A stretch of DNA of 38,355 nt from Nitrobacter winogradskyi (lineage in GTDB: Bacteria; Pseudomonadota; Alphaproteobacteria; Rhizobiales; Xanthobacteraceae): the NCBI RefSeq assembly GCF_006539545.1, contig NZ_BJNF01000060.1, positions 1 through 38,355 on the forward strand, in the 5' to 3' direction. The position numbers and the translations under genes are program-made. Under the pieces are notes generated by a model, which was not told the origin of the DNA, ran no database searches, and saw only the letters and a list, made by a program, of their open reading frames with translations. This document shows positions 17,544-26,176 of the stretch, in pieces. Positions within the stretch are counted from its first letter, which is position 1, and every line of letters starts with the position of its first letter.

Positions 17544-18464
17544 ATGTCGTCCATGATATCCATTTCCGGTTTGTCGAAGGCTTACGCGTCCGGCTTCGTG
17601 GCGCTGAAGAGCATCGACCTCGATATCAAGCGGGGCGAAATTTTCGCGCTGCTCGGCCCCAACGGCGCCGGCAAGACAACGCTCATCAGCATCATCTGCG
17701 GCATCACCAATCCGTCCGCCGGTCAGGTGCTGGTCAACGGTCGGGATATCCGCCGCGACTATCGGGCGACCCGCGCGATGATCGGCCTGGTTCCGCAGGA
17801 GCTGCATACCGATGCGTTCGAAACGGTCTGGGCGACCGTCAGTTTCAGCCGCGGGCTGTTCGGAAAGCCCAGAAATCCGGCTCATATCGAGAAGGTCCTG
17901 AAGGATCTCTCTTTGTGGGACAAGAAAGACAGCAAGATCGTCACGCTGTCCGGCGGCATGAAACGGCGCGTGATGATCGCGAAAGCGCTTTCGCATGAAC
18001 CGCAGGTGCTGTTTCTCGACGAGCCCACGGCCGGCGTCGATGTCGAATTGCGAAAGGCGATGTGGGAGGTGGTGCGCGCGCTGCGAGCCTCGGGCGTCAC
18101 GATCATTCTGACGACGCATTACATCGAGGAGGCGGAAGAAATGGCGGACCGGGTCGGCGTCATCAACAAGGGCGAGATCATTCTCGTCGATGAAAAGGCC
18201 GCACTTATGCAGAAGCTTGGGAAAAAGCGGTTGAAGCTTCATTTGCAGGGCAAGGTCGAAGCCATCCCCGCAACCTTGGCGGCTTACAATCTCGAACTTG
18301 CCACGGACGGCAGACAGGTGACCTACACCTATGACACCCGGAGTGAGCACACCGGAATCACCAGCCTGCTCGGCGATCTCCGCGCCGCCGGCATCAGGTT
18401 TTCCGATCTCGACACGACACAAAGCTCGCTGGAAGAGATCTTCGTCAGCCTGGTCAGGACCTGA
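17544..18464 (+). CDS. ABC transporter ATP-binding protein (ABC-2 type, YadG-like)
   Basis: Energises export with the permease encoded next. 306 residues. Walker A 'GPNGAGKT' (38-45), Q-loop Gln85, signature 'LSGGMKRR' (135-142), Walker B 'VLFLDEP' (155-161) and H-loop His192 ('[14 protein letters not shown]') are all intact. A regulatory C-terminal segment (about 225-306) is typical of the drug/polysaccharide/lipid exporter group. The permease starts 1 bp after its stop, so they form one unit. The substrate cannot be deduced. Confidence 0.94.
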   Translation: MSSMISISGLSKAYASGFVALKSIDLDIKRGEIFALLGPNGAGKTTLISIICGITNPSAGQVLVNGRDIRRDYRATRAMIGLVPQELHTDAFETVWATVSFSRGLFGKPRNPAHIEKVLKDLSLWDKKDSKIVTLSGGMKRRVMIAKALSHEPQVLFLDEPTAGVDVELRKAMWEVVRALRASGVTIILTTHYIEEAEEMADRVGVINKGEIILVDEKAALMQKLGKKRLKLHLQGKVEAIPATLAAYNLELATDGRQVTYTYDTRSEHTGITSLLGDLRAAGIRFSDLDTTQSSLEEIFVSLVRT

Positions 18465-18465
18465 C

Positions 18466-19227
18466 ATGAATTTCGGAGCCGTGCAGGCGATTTACAAGTT
18501 CGAAATGGCGCGCACCTGGCGCACGCTGCTGCAAAGCATCGTGTCGCCGGTGGTTTCGACCTCGCTCTATTTCGTGGTGTTCGGCGCGGCGATCGGATCG
18601 CGCATCACCGAGGTCGAGGGCGTCAGTTACGGCACCTTCATCGTGCCGGGGCTCATCATGCTATCCGTGCTGACGCAAAGCATCACCAATGCTTCGTTCG
18701 GCATCTACTTCCCAAAGTTCATCGGCACCATCTACGAGATACTGTCGGCGCCGGTTTCCTATTTCGAGATCATTATGGGCTATGTGGGAGCCGCCGCCAC
18801 CAAATCGATCATTCTGGGACTGATCATTCTGGCCACCGCCGGCCTGTTCGTTCCGCTGCACATCCATCACCCGATCTGGATGCTGACTTTTCTGGTCCTG
18901 ACCTCCGTAACATTCAGCCTGTTCGGCTTCATCATCGGCATCTGGGCCGATGGCTTCGAGAAACTGCAAATGATTCCGATGTTGATCATTACGCCGCTGA
19001 CATTCCTCGGAGGCAGTTTTTATTCGATCAACATGCTGCCACCGGCATGGCAAACCGCCGCGCTGTTCAATCCCGTCGTCTATCTCATCAGCGGATTCAG
19101 GTGGAGTTTTTACGAGATCTCCGACGTGAGCTTGTCGGTCAGTATCGGCATGACGGTCGGTTTTCTGGTGATCTGCATGTTGGTCGTATGGTGGATATTT
19201 CGAACCGGCTATCGGCTGAGAAACTGA
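18466..19227 (+). CDS. ABC-2 type transporter permease (YadH-like)
   Basis: 253 residues with about six hydrophobic segments, beginning at '[21 protein letters not shown]'. It carries the conserved '[15 protein letters not shown]' and the C-terminal '[36 protein letters not shown]' block (shown in parts) of ABC-2 permeases. The frame is open for 45 codons upstream, but that part lies inside the ATPase gene. The ATG at 18466 ([18 protein letters not shown]) gives the family N-terminus. Confidence 0.93.
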   Translation: MNFGAVQAIYKFEMARTWRTLLQSIVSPVVSTSLYFVVFGAAIGSRITEVEGVSYGTFIVPGLIMLSVLTQSITNASFGIYFPKFIGTIYEILSAPVSYFEIIMGYVGAAATKSIILGLIILATAGLFVPLHIHHPIWMLTFLVLTSVTFSLFGFIIGIWADGFEKLQMIPMLIITPLTFLGGSFYSINMLPPAWQTAALFNPVVYLISGFRWSFYEISDVSLSVSIGMTVGFLVICMLVVWWIFRTGYRLRN

Positions 19228-19239
19228 TCTGTTGCGCGC

Positions 19240-19280
19240 AAAAAAACAGGCCACGCCGGGGTAGCCCGGACCGCGGCCTG
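19240..19280 (-). terminator. Rho-independent terminator of the glycine-zipper gene
   Basis: Minus strand: CAGGCC..CCGGGC-TACC-CCGG..GGCCTG stem (19280-19247) followed by seven Ts (19246-19240). It ends 15 bp past the gene's stop codon and also separates it from the convergent ABC permease gene. Confidence 0.8.
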
Positions 19281-19295
19281 CTGATGACGTAATCC

Positions 19296-19637
19296 TTATC
19301 GGCGATAGCAGTAGAAATGCCCGCGCTTCCAATAACCGCGGCATCGTTGCCCCCGGTGAGGTCCGCGATCCGGAATGCCGAGCACACCCCTGACGCCGCC
19401 GACGGCGCCACCGACGCCGGCGCCGATCGCACCGCCAATCGCGCCGCCCACCGGTCCCGCAGCGCGATTCCCCTCATAGGCGCCCTGGTTGGCGCCGCGC
19501 TCCATGCCACCGAAGACGCCCTGAGCATGCGCCTGATGCGGAATGGAAAGCAGGGCCAGCGCCGCTGCGGCGGCCGCCACCGCGATCCGCAGCCGGAAGG
19601 AAGATTCGGTCGGCAATGCCTTGGTTTTGATCCTCAT
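19296..19637 (-). CDS. Exported glycine-zipper protein
   Basis: 113 residues. The signal peptide (about 1-38) is basic start, 'LRIAVAAAAAALALLSI', then 'QAHAQG' with an AHA-Q cleavage site. A Gly-rich segment 'GPVGGAIGGAIGAGVGGAVGG' (about 61-81) with GxxxG spacing could be a membrane-associated glycine zipper. The C-terminus is Arg/Tyr/Cys-rich (RGQRCRGYWKRGHFYCYRR) with two Cys that could pair. No enzyme motif. The ATG at 19637 is the one that starts the signal peptide. It is divergent from the L,D-transpeptidase gene. Function unknown; envelope location inferred. Confidence 0.8.
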   Translation of the reverse strand: MRIKTKALPTESSFRLRIAVAAAAAALALLSIPHQAHAQGVFGGMERGANQGAYEGNRAAGPVGGAIGGAIGAGVGGAVGGVRGVLGIPDRGPHRGQRCRGYWKRGHFYCYRR

Positions 19638-19918
19638 CGGTATCTCTATCCCTTGAATGTTGAAGACTTGACATGACTTGGCTCGGCCGCCTCCGCCGGG
19701 CTGTGATCGCTGGATTCGCGGGGATGATAACCCGGTATCCGGCCGGAAGTTCCCCACCATTGCAATGGGCCTCAAACAACGTTCCACCCGACATTTTCTC
19801 TCGCCCGTCCTGATTGAGCCGCGTGGTGAGTTAACGATGACACAAACCCGATACTGGAAGCTCAACTGCTTTAAGCGCATATATGGCTTGGGGGACTGGT
19901 AGGCTGAACTCGAGGCCG

Positions 19919-20737
19919 ATGAAAATGCGTAGATTTCTTGTTCCTGTCGCTGGTCTTATGCTTCTTGCCGCTGGCAGCGTCGCCGATGCGAAGGTGTCCA
20001 TCCTGGTCGACAAGGACAATCAGCGGATGACCGTTTCGGTTAACGGCGTCGAGCGCCATCAATGGCCGGTTTCGAGCGGAAATCCGTCGTACGAAACTCC
20101 GAACGGCAAATTTCAAGCCTTCCGAATGGAGGCTGATCATTTCTCCAAGGAGTTCGACGACGCGCCGATGCCACACTCGATCTTCTTCACCAAGGCTGGT
20201 CACGCCATTCACGGCACGCTCTCCGAAGGCAGCCTCGGCGTGCCGGTCTCGCACGGTTGCGTACGCATCTCGCGCGCCAACGCCAGCACGTTGTTCTCTC
20301 TGGTGAAGCAAGAAGGCGTCCTCAATACCACCGTCACGCTGACCGGATCGTCGCGCGTGGCGCTGGCGCGCAATCCTCGCGGCAAGCGGAAAACCGATGT
20401 CGCCGGTCGCGATCCGGGACCGGCCTATCAATCTTACGATGCGGCCGGAAATCCCGTTGATCTGACGCCCCGACAGGTCGCCCCCGGCTGGCAACCGCAG
20501 GCGTACGTTCGCGGCGCCGACGGCTATATGTATCCGGCGGACGGCCGCTCCAATGATCCGCGCTATGCTGATCCGCGCAGTTATCGCCGCCATTACGGTG
20601 CGCAGAACGTTCCCCCGCAACGGCACTCCTATTATGGCGATCGAGTCGATGACGGCTATACGCAACCTTACCAGCCTCCGGTTTATGCGCCGCAGCCCTA
20701 TCGGCCGCGAGGCCTGTTCTCTGACTTCGACGACTGA
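19919..20737 (+). CDS. L,D-transpeptidase (YkuD domain)
   Basis: Periplasmic peptidoglycan or outer-membrane protein cross-linking enzyme, 272 residues. Signal peptide 'RRFLVPVAGLMLLAAGSVADA'. The YkuD domain (about 25-130) ends with the catalytic block 'HAIHGTLSEGSLGVPVSHGCVR', i.e. HG..SHGCVR with the nucleophilic Cys. The C-terminal 130 residues are rich in Tyr, Pro, Asp and Arg and low in complexity, so probably a flexible or wall-binding tail. Start: ATG at 19919; the ATG two codons later (19925) has better spacing (9 nt) from GAGG and may be the true one. Confidence 0.92.
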   Translation: MKMRRFLVPVAGLMLLAAGSVADAKVSILVDKDNQRMTVSVNGVERHQWPVSSGNPSYETPNGKFQAFRMEADHFSKEFDDAPMPHSIFFTKAGHAIHGTLSEGSLGVPVSHGCVRISRANASTLFSLVKQEGVLNTTVTLTGSSRVALARNPRGKRKTDVAGRDPGPAYQSYDAAGNPVDLTPRQVAPGWQPQAYVRGADGYMYPADGRSNDPRYADPRSYRRHYGAQNVPPQRHSYYGDRVDDGYTQPYQPPVYAPQPYRPRGLFSDFDD

Positions 20738-20817
20738 CCGCTACTGATCGTCACCTCACGCAGTTACCCCCAACCTTGAAGGACGACAGTCGGACCGTCT
20801 GAGGATTTGAAGCGGAT

Positions 20818-22425
20818 ATGCCGGACACCGACGTCGTCATCATCGGCGCAGGCCACAATGGCTTGACCTGCGCGGCCTATCTCGCGATGGCCGGACTGCG
20901 CGCCAGGGTCGTGGAACGGCGCAAGGTGGTGGGCGGCGCGGCCGTTACCGAGGAATTCCACCCCGGTTTCCGCAATTCGGTCGCGGCCTACACCGTCAGC
21001 CTGCTCAATCCGAAAGTCATCGCCGACCTGCGGCTGCACGATCACGGCCTGCGGATCGTCGAACGCCGCGCCCAGAACTTCCTGCCCGCTCCCGACGGCC
21101 GCTACCTGCTCACCGCCGAAGGCCGCACCCGAGCATCAGCGGCCCGTTTGAGCGAACGGGACGCCGCCGTACTCGACGACTTCATGCGCGAGCTCGAAGA
21201 GATCGCCGACGTCGTCCGTCAGTTCGTGCTCCGCGCGCCGCCAAACCTCGTTGAGGGATTTGGCCTCAAGGCCGCGGGCGAACTCGTCAACGCCATCGGC
21301 TCCGCCGGAATCCTGCGCGGTCTGTCACTGGAGCAACAGCGCAGCCTGCTCGATCTCTTTACCCGATCGGCAGGAGACATGCTCGACGATCGCTTCGAAA
21401 CCGATCTCATCAAATCCCTGTTCGGCTTCGACGCCATTGTCGGCAACTATGCGAGTCCCTACGCGGCCGGCTCGGCCTACGTGATGCTGCATCACGCCTT
21501 CGGCGAAGTGAACGGCAAGAAAGGCGTTTGGGGACACGCCATCGGTGGCATGGGCGCGATCACCCAGGCGATGGCGGCGGCGGCGCGCACGCACGGCGTG
21601 GAAATCGAAACAGACACGGGCGTGCGCGAGATCATCATCGAGCGCGGCCGCACGACGGGTGTGGCCCTCGACGATGGACGGACGATCCGCGCAAGATATG
21701 TCGCGGCGAACGTCAATCCGAAGCTGCTTTATACGCGGCTGTTGCCCGCCGGCTCGGTCTCGCCCACATTTCTCGCCCGCATCAGGAATTGGCGCAACGG
21801 CTCGGGGACGTTCCGGATGAACGTCGCACTCTCCGCCCTCCCCTCATTCTCCGCGTTGCCGGGCGCGGGGGATCATCTCAGCGCCGGGATCATCATCGCG
21901 CCCGGTCTCGACTACATGGACCGCGCCTGGCACGACGCGCGCACGTTCGGCTGGAGCCGCGAACCGGTGGTCGAGGTTCTGATCCCCTCGGTGATCGACG
22001 ACACACTCGCGCCATCTGGCCGCCATGTGGCGAGCCTGTTCTGCCAGCATGTCGCGCCGCAATTGCCCGACGGCGCATCCTGGGACGATCATCGCGACGA
22101 GGTCGCAGACCTCATGATCGCGGCCGTCGACCGCTACGCGCCGGGCTTTGCCGCCGGCGTGATCGGCCGGCAGATCCTGTCACCGCTCGACCTCGAACGC
22201 GAATTCGGATTGCTGGGCGGCGACATTTTCCACGGCGCGCTGACGCTGAACCAGTTGTTCTCGGCCCGGCCGATGCTGGGCTACGCCGACTACCGCGGAC
22301 CGCTGAAGGGGCTCTATCACTGTGGCTCCGGCGCGCATCCCGGCGGCGGGGTCACCGGCGCACCCGGCCATAACGCCGCGCGCGCTATCCTGCGGGATCA
22401 CCGGACGCTGTTCGCGCGCCGCTGA
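20818..22425 (+). CDS. FAD-dependent oxidoreductase, phytoene-dehydrogenase-like (COG1233 type)
   Basis: 535 residues. N-terminal Rossmann motif 'VVIIGAGHNGLTCAAYLAMAG' with GxGxxG, then 'VVERRKVVGGAAVTEEFHPGF'. A C-terminal FAD-binding block reads 'YHCGSGAHPGGGVTGAPGHNAARAIL'. The family contains carotenoid desaturases and the PYROXD2-like group; overall form ('NSVAAYTVSLLNPKVIADL') fits the latter better. No carotenoid genes are nearby, so I do not call it crtI. Substrate unknown. It starts 80 bp after the L,D-transpeptidase stop. Confidence 0.9.
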   Translation: MPDTDVVIIGAGHNGLTCAAYLAMAGLRARVVERRKVVGGAAVTEEFHPGFRNSVAAYTVSLLNPKVIADLRLHDHGLRIVERRAQNFLPAPDGRYLLTAEGRTRASAARLSERDAAVLDDFMRELEEIADVVRQFVLRAPPNLVEGFGLKAAGELVNAIGSAGILRGLSLEQQRSLLDLFTRSAGDMLDDRFETDLIKSLFGFDAIVGNYASPYAAGSAYVMLHHAFGEVNGKKGVWGHAIGGMGAITQAMAAAARTHGVEIETDTGVREIIIERGRTTGVALDDGRTIRARYVAANVNPKLLYTRLLPAGSVSPTFLARIRNWRNGSGTFRMNVALSALPSFSALPGAGDHLSAGIIIAPGLDYMDRAWHDARTFGWSREPVVEVLIPSVIDDTLAPSGRHVASLFCQHVAPQLPDGASWDDHRDEVADLMIAAVDRYAPGFAAGVIGRQILSPLDLEREFGLLGGDIFHGALTLNQLFSARPMLGYADYRGPLKGLYHCGSGAHPGGGVTGAPGHNAARAILRDHRTLFARR

Positions 22426-22495
22426 CGATCGGCGGCATATATAGGCCTGCCACTCTCGTCGCCATCCGAGCACCAAACCGCGCTGGGACCAACTC

Positions 22496-22572
22496 GGTGG
22501 ATAAGCGTGTCGAAACCCTGTGGAGAGGCCGCCGCCAGGATGTGGAAATCCTGTGGATATCCCTGTGGAAAT
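22496..22572 (+). repeat. Five TGTGGA-type motifs in helical register (DnaA-box-like)
   Basis: GGTGGATAA (22496), TGTGGAGAG (22519), TGTGGAAAT (22541), TGTGGATAT (22552) and TGTGGAAAT (22564), all in the same orientation. Start-to-start spacings are 23, 22, 11 and 12 bp. The complement resembles the DnaA box TTATCCACA, with 1-3 mismatches. Function not established. Confidence 0.5.
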
Positions 22573-22786
22573 TCGGTTGAAAACCGGTGCGCAAACCCAA
22601 CCCCACCGTCTTTCCGGATCCGATATTTTGTCCTCCGCGCTCAGGCTGCCATCAAGACGATCGCGGAGCGGAGGCTGGCATCCCTTAACCATCACCTTCC
22701 CGCACTGCACTTTCATCGTTCAGGTTTGCGGTTTAAAGCATTTTCGCTTCCAACGACATCAGAAGCGAAGCTCCAGATTGTTGTTT

Positions 22787-22837
22787 TGACGCGCTTTCTT
22801 CACGCGAGCCGGTATCCACTTCGCTCGAAAACGCTAT
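22787..22837. repeat. Dispersed repeat copy
   Basis: 'tgacgcgctttcttcacgcg', 'agccggtatccacttcgctc' and 'gaaaacgctat' in sequence. Same form as the partial copies at 9857 and 24119. Confidence 0.7.
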
Positions 22838-22882
22838 AAAGCAATGTGCTTTGGCGAAAGCAGGCAAGTTCTGGGGGTTTAG

Positions 22883-23155
22883 GTGCTGCAAAATCTCGGC
22901 CGGATCTTTCTGGCGATCGTTATCCCGATATATCTGGGTTATGTCCGCGCATCCTTGAATGTTTTTGATGTCTACCTGATCCTGGCCGCCTCGTGGTCTC
23001 TATGGGCGTATGGGCAGCCGGGACCGAGAGAGCTTTGGGAGAGTGGCGGCATCATCGCGGTCCTGAAAGGCTGGTTTGTGATGGTATTCGCCATTCTCCT
23101 GGTCGCCGGACCAGCCTATGGCGTCGGCTATCTTATTGCCCGATTTCTCAGCTGA
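22883..23155 (+). CDS. Small membrane protein, unknown
   Basis: 90 residues with two or three hydrophobic segments (about 5-21, 27-41 and 60-89). The start codon is GTG with GGGGG about 7 nt upstream. The middle has 'YGQPGPRELWESGG', a polar loop. I do not recognise a family. The hydrophobic pattern and the ribosome site support a real gene. It is followed by prmA 44 bp downstream on the same strand. Confidence 0.65.
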   Translation: MLQNLGRIFLAIVIPIYLGYVRASLNVFDVYLILAASWSLWAYGQPGPRELWESGGIIAVLKGWFVMVFAILLVAGPAYGVGYLIARFLS

Positions 23156-23199
23156 AGCCCTGCGGGCCGCCCTTTCCCTCGATCAACTCCGGACCGCCG

Positions 23200-24096
23200 A
23201 TGGCAAATTCCGTTTCGCCGGCGACGAGCCGCGCCGCCTTCGCCATCGGGGCGGAGCAGGTCGCGCGGCGGGCCGTCGATTTTCTGAGCGAAAGGCTGGA
23301 GGACGGCGAAACCGCGGTGACCGCGTTCGAACGCAGCGACGGCTGCTGGAGCGTCGCGGTTCACTTCGCCGACCCGCCGGATGAAGCGCGAGTTCGCGCG
23401 CTGGTCGCTCTCGCCGCAGGTGATGACGTCGCCCGGACCGTCGTCTTTGATACCATCGCCGCGAGGGATTGGGTCGAGGCCAGCCTCGAAGGGCTGGCGC
23501 CGGTCCCCGCCGGGCGCTTCATCGTCCACGGCCGGCACGACCGCGACCGCGTGCCGCCGAACAAACTGGCGATCGAGATCGAGGCCGCACTGGCGTTCGG
23601 CACCGGCCATCACGGCACCACCCGAGGCTGCCTGCTGCTGCTCGATCAGGTTCTCCGCGCCAGGATGCCGCGACGCGTCCTCGATCTTGGCGCAGGGACA
23701 GGTGTTCTCGCTATCGCCGCCGCCAAGGCGCTGCGCCGGAGCGTGCTGGCCAGCGATATCGACCCGCGCTCGACGACGGTAGCGCGGGAGAACGCTACGC
23801 TGAACGGCGTCGGCAATCTTGTCTGGTCGATCCGCGCGACCGGGTTTTCCGCGCCGCTGTTTCGCGCGCGCGCGCCGTTCGATCTGGTGCTGGCGAATAT
23901 CCTCGCCAATCCGCTACGGCGGATGGCCCCGGCCATGGCACGCCATCTCGCGCCTGAAGCCATGGTGATCCTCTCGGGGCTGCTGCCACAGCACACCCGC
24001 GGCGTCATCGCGACCTACCGCGCGCAGGGGCTGGTGTTGATCCGGCAGTTGCGGATCGACGGATGGTGCAGCCTGCTGATGCAGAACAGAGGGTGA
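23200..24096 (+). CDS. prmA: Ribosomal protein L11 methyltransferase
   Basis: SAM-dependent trimethylation of ribosomal protein L11. 298 residues. The C-terminal catalytic domain shows 'AFGTGHHGTTRGCL' (the PrmA-specific FGTGxHxTT block), motif I 'VLDLGAGTGVLAIAAAK', 'ASDIDPRSTTVARENA' and 'FDLVLANILANPLRRMAP' (NPPF-like NILA motif). A divergent N-terminal substrate domain precedes it (about 1-115). The frame is open further upstream through the small membrane gene; ATG 23200 gives the normal length. Confidence 0.93.
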   Translation: MANSVSPATSRAAFAIGAEQVARRAVDFLSERLEDGETAVTAFERSDGCWSVAVHFADPPDEARVRALVALAAGDDVARTVVFDTIAARDWVEASLEGLAPVPAGRFIVHGRHDRDRVPPNKLAIEIEAALAFGTGHHGTTRGCLLLLDQVLRARMPRRVLDLGAGTGVLAIAAAKALRRSVLASDIDPRSTTVARENATLNGVGNLVWSIRATGFSAPLFRARAPFDLVLANILANPLRRMAPAMARHLAPEAMVILSGLLPQHTRGVIATYRAQGLVLIRQLRIDGWCSLLMQNRG

Positions 24097-24118
24097 CTCG
24101 CCGGCTTGTTGCACGGCT

Positions 24119-24156
24119 GCACGCAAACCGGTGTCCACTTCGCTCGGAAACGCTAT
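24119..24156. repeat. Dispersed repeat abutting the aminopeptidase start
   Basis: 'gcacgcaaaccggtgtccac' followed by 'ttcgctcggaaacgctat', ending directly at candidate start codons (24157, 24160, 24169). Confidence 0.65.
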
Positions 24157-24168
24157 ATGATGCCGGCA

Positions 24169-25992
24169 ATGTTCGAGGCCTATTTCCAGACATTCGAGGA
24201 TCCCGAAGGCGGCGTCGCGCTGACCGCCCGCCTCGCCGCGTTTCGCGAGGAACTGGCGCGGCGGCAACTGACCGGATTTGTGATCCCTCGTGCCGACCGG
24301 CAGCAGAACGAGTATGTCCCGCCTTCCGAGGAGCGGCTGGCATGGCTCACCGGCTTCACCGGATCGGCCGGCCTTGCCATCGTGCTCGCGACGGAAGCCG
24401 CGGTGTTCGTCGACGGTCGCTACACCTTGCAGGCGGCGCAACAGGTGGATGTCCGGGCCTGGAGCATCGCCTCGCTGGTCGATCCGCCACCGGAAAGCTG
24501 GCTGACGGAGCATCTCGCCGCCGGCGACCGCCTCGGCTACGATCCCTGGCTGCACACCTCGGCAGCGGTCGAGCGCCTTGCGAAGGCCTGCGCGAAAGCG
24601 GGAGCCGAACTGGTCCCGGTCGACAGCAACCCGGTCGACAGCGTCTGGACCGACCGTCCCGCGCCGCCGCTCGGCCCGGTCACGATCCACGACGCGGCGT
24701 TCGCTGGCGAAGCCGAAGCCGACAAGCTCGTGCGCATCCGCGCCGAGATGACAAAGCTCGGCGTCGATGCGCTGGTGCTGTCGGATTCCCACGCGGTGGC
24801 ATGGACCTTCAACATTCGCGGCGCCGATGTCTCGCATACGCCGCTGCCTTTGTCCTACGCGCTGGTGCCGAAGGACGGCCGCCCCACGATCTTCATCGAC
24901 CGCCGCAAACTCTCCGACAGCGCGCGCGCTCATCTCGAACGCAACGCCGATGTGCGCGAGACGGATGAACTGACCGACGCGCTGACGCGGACGGCCCAAT
25001 CCGGCGCGGCGATCGCGCTCGATAAAGCCACCGCCGCCGACGCATTGAGCCGCCTGATCACGTCCGCCGGCGGCAAGCCGATGGGCGGCAACGATCCGGT
25101 CGCGCTGTTGAAGGCGGTGAAGAACCCGACCGAGATCGCAGGCGCGCGCGCCGCGCATCGGCGCGACGCCGTGGCGCTGGCGCGGTTTCTCGCCTGGATC
25201 GACCGCGAAGCTCCGAAGGGCACGCTGACGGAAATCGACGCGGTCGAGGCGCTGGAGACTTTTCGCCGCGAGACCGGCGCGCTGAAGGACGTCTCCTTTC
25301 CCACCATCTCGGGCACCGGACCGAACGGCGCCATCGTTCACTACCGCGTCACGCGCAAGAGCAACCGCCGCATCGTGCCCGGCGATCTGCTGCTGATCGA
25401 CTCCGGCGCGCAATATGAGGACGGCACCACCGACGTCACCCGCACCATCGCGATCGGCGATCCGACCGACGAGATGCGCGATCGTTTCACCCGCGTGCTG
25501 CGCGGCCATATCGCAATTGCCCGGGCGGTGTTTCCCGACGGCGCAAGCGGCGCGCAACTCGACACGCTGGCGCGGCAGTTTCTCTGGCAGGCCGGTCTCG
25601 ACTTCGAGCACGGCACCGGCCACGGCGTCGGCAGCTATCTGTCGGTGCACGAAGGCCCGGCACGGATTTCGAAACTCGGCACCACGCCGCTCAGGCGCGG
25701 CATGATCCTGTCCAACGAGCCGGGCTATTACAAGCGCGACGCGTTCGGCATCCGCATCGAAAATCTGGTGCTGGTGACGGAAGCCGGGATTGCCGACGCT
25801 GAGAAGCCCATGAACAGCTTCGAGACCCTGACGCTGGCCCCGATCGACCGCCGCCTGATCGATCACCGCATCAGCAAGAAAGAGGTGGCGTGGCTCAACG
25901 ACTATCACGCCCGCGTCCGCCGCGAGGTGCGCCCGCATCTCGACGAGGCCACGAAACTCTGGCTCGACGCCGCGACCGAACCGCTGCCCTAG
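24169..25992 (+). CDS. Xaa-Pro aminopeptidase (aminopeptidase P family, M24B)
   Basis: Cleaves N-terminal residues preceding proline. 607 residues, matching the long three-domain form. Two creatinase N-like domains (about 12-140 and 165-300) precede the pita-bread M24 domain. Metal ligands are visible: two Asp in 'LLIDSGAQYEDGTTDVTRT', His in 'GTGHGVGSYLSVHE', Glu in 'SNEPGYY' and Glu in 'IRIENLVLV'. The start is uncertain: 24169 gives the family N-terminus 'MFEAYFQTFEDPEGG', while 24157 has a GGAA at better spacing. The upstream region is a dispersed repeat. A 707-codon open frame on the other strand is a codon-bias shadow. Confidence 0.93.
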   Translation: MFEAYFQTFEDPEGGVALTARLAAFREELARRQLTGFVIPRADRQQNEYVPPSEERLAWLTGFTGSAGLAIVLATEAAVFVDGRYTLQAAQQVDVRAWSIASLVDPPPESWLTEHLAAGDRLGYDPWLHTSAAVERLAKACAKAGAELVPVDSNPVDSVWTDRPAPPLGPVTIHDAAFAGEAEADKLVRIRAEMTKLGVDALVLSDSHAVAWTFNIRGADVSHTPLPLSYALVPKDGRPTIFIDRRKLSDSARAHLERNADVRETDELTDALTRTAQSGAAIALDKATAADALSRLITSAGGKPMGGNDPVALLKAVKNPTEIAGARAAHRRDAVALARFLAWIDREAPKGTLTEIDAVEALETFRRETGALKDVSFPTISGTGPNGAIVHYRVTRKSNRRIVPGDLLLIDSGAQYEDGTTDVTRTIAIGDPTDEMRDRFTRVLRGHIAIARAVFPDGASGAQLDTLARQFLWQAGLDFEHGTGHGVGSYLSVHEGPARISKLGTTPLRRGMILSNEPGYYKRDAFGIRIENLVLVTEAGIADAEKPMNSFETLTLAPIDRRLIDHRISKKEVAWLNDYHARVRREVRPHLDEATKLWLDAATEPLP

Positions 25993-26176
25993 CGCGCACA
26001 GATCATCGTGAGCCCTTCCTCGCGTAGAGCAGGACAAACAGAACTATTACACCGTCCACCGATCAAGCAAATCTTGCTCGATACTATCAAGGATTTTATT
26101 ATTGAAGACCGCAAGGCTTTTGGAATCTCGTCCTAAACAAAAAATCATACTGCGAACGAACAAAGAGGCGCGTGTC

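Larger units (their letters stand above)
22426..22882. other. 457-bp gene-free stretch with a TGTGGA motif array and a dispersed repeat
   Basis: Contains the five-motif array at 22496-22572 and a repeat at 22787-22837. Open frames on either strand are short and resemble nothing I know. Confidence 0.5.

Noticed and set aside
22496-22572. Calling the TGTGGA array a chromosomal replication origin
   Set aside because: Motifs are imperfect, there is no AT-rich unwinding element, and the neighbours (FAD oxidoreductase, prmA) are not usual origin markers.
23914-26037. 707-codon open frame on the minus strand across prmA end and the aminopeptidase gene
   Set aside because: Antisense to a gene with all catalytic motifs; long antisense frames are expected in high-GC DNA with strong third-position bias. 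No family resemblance.
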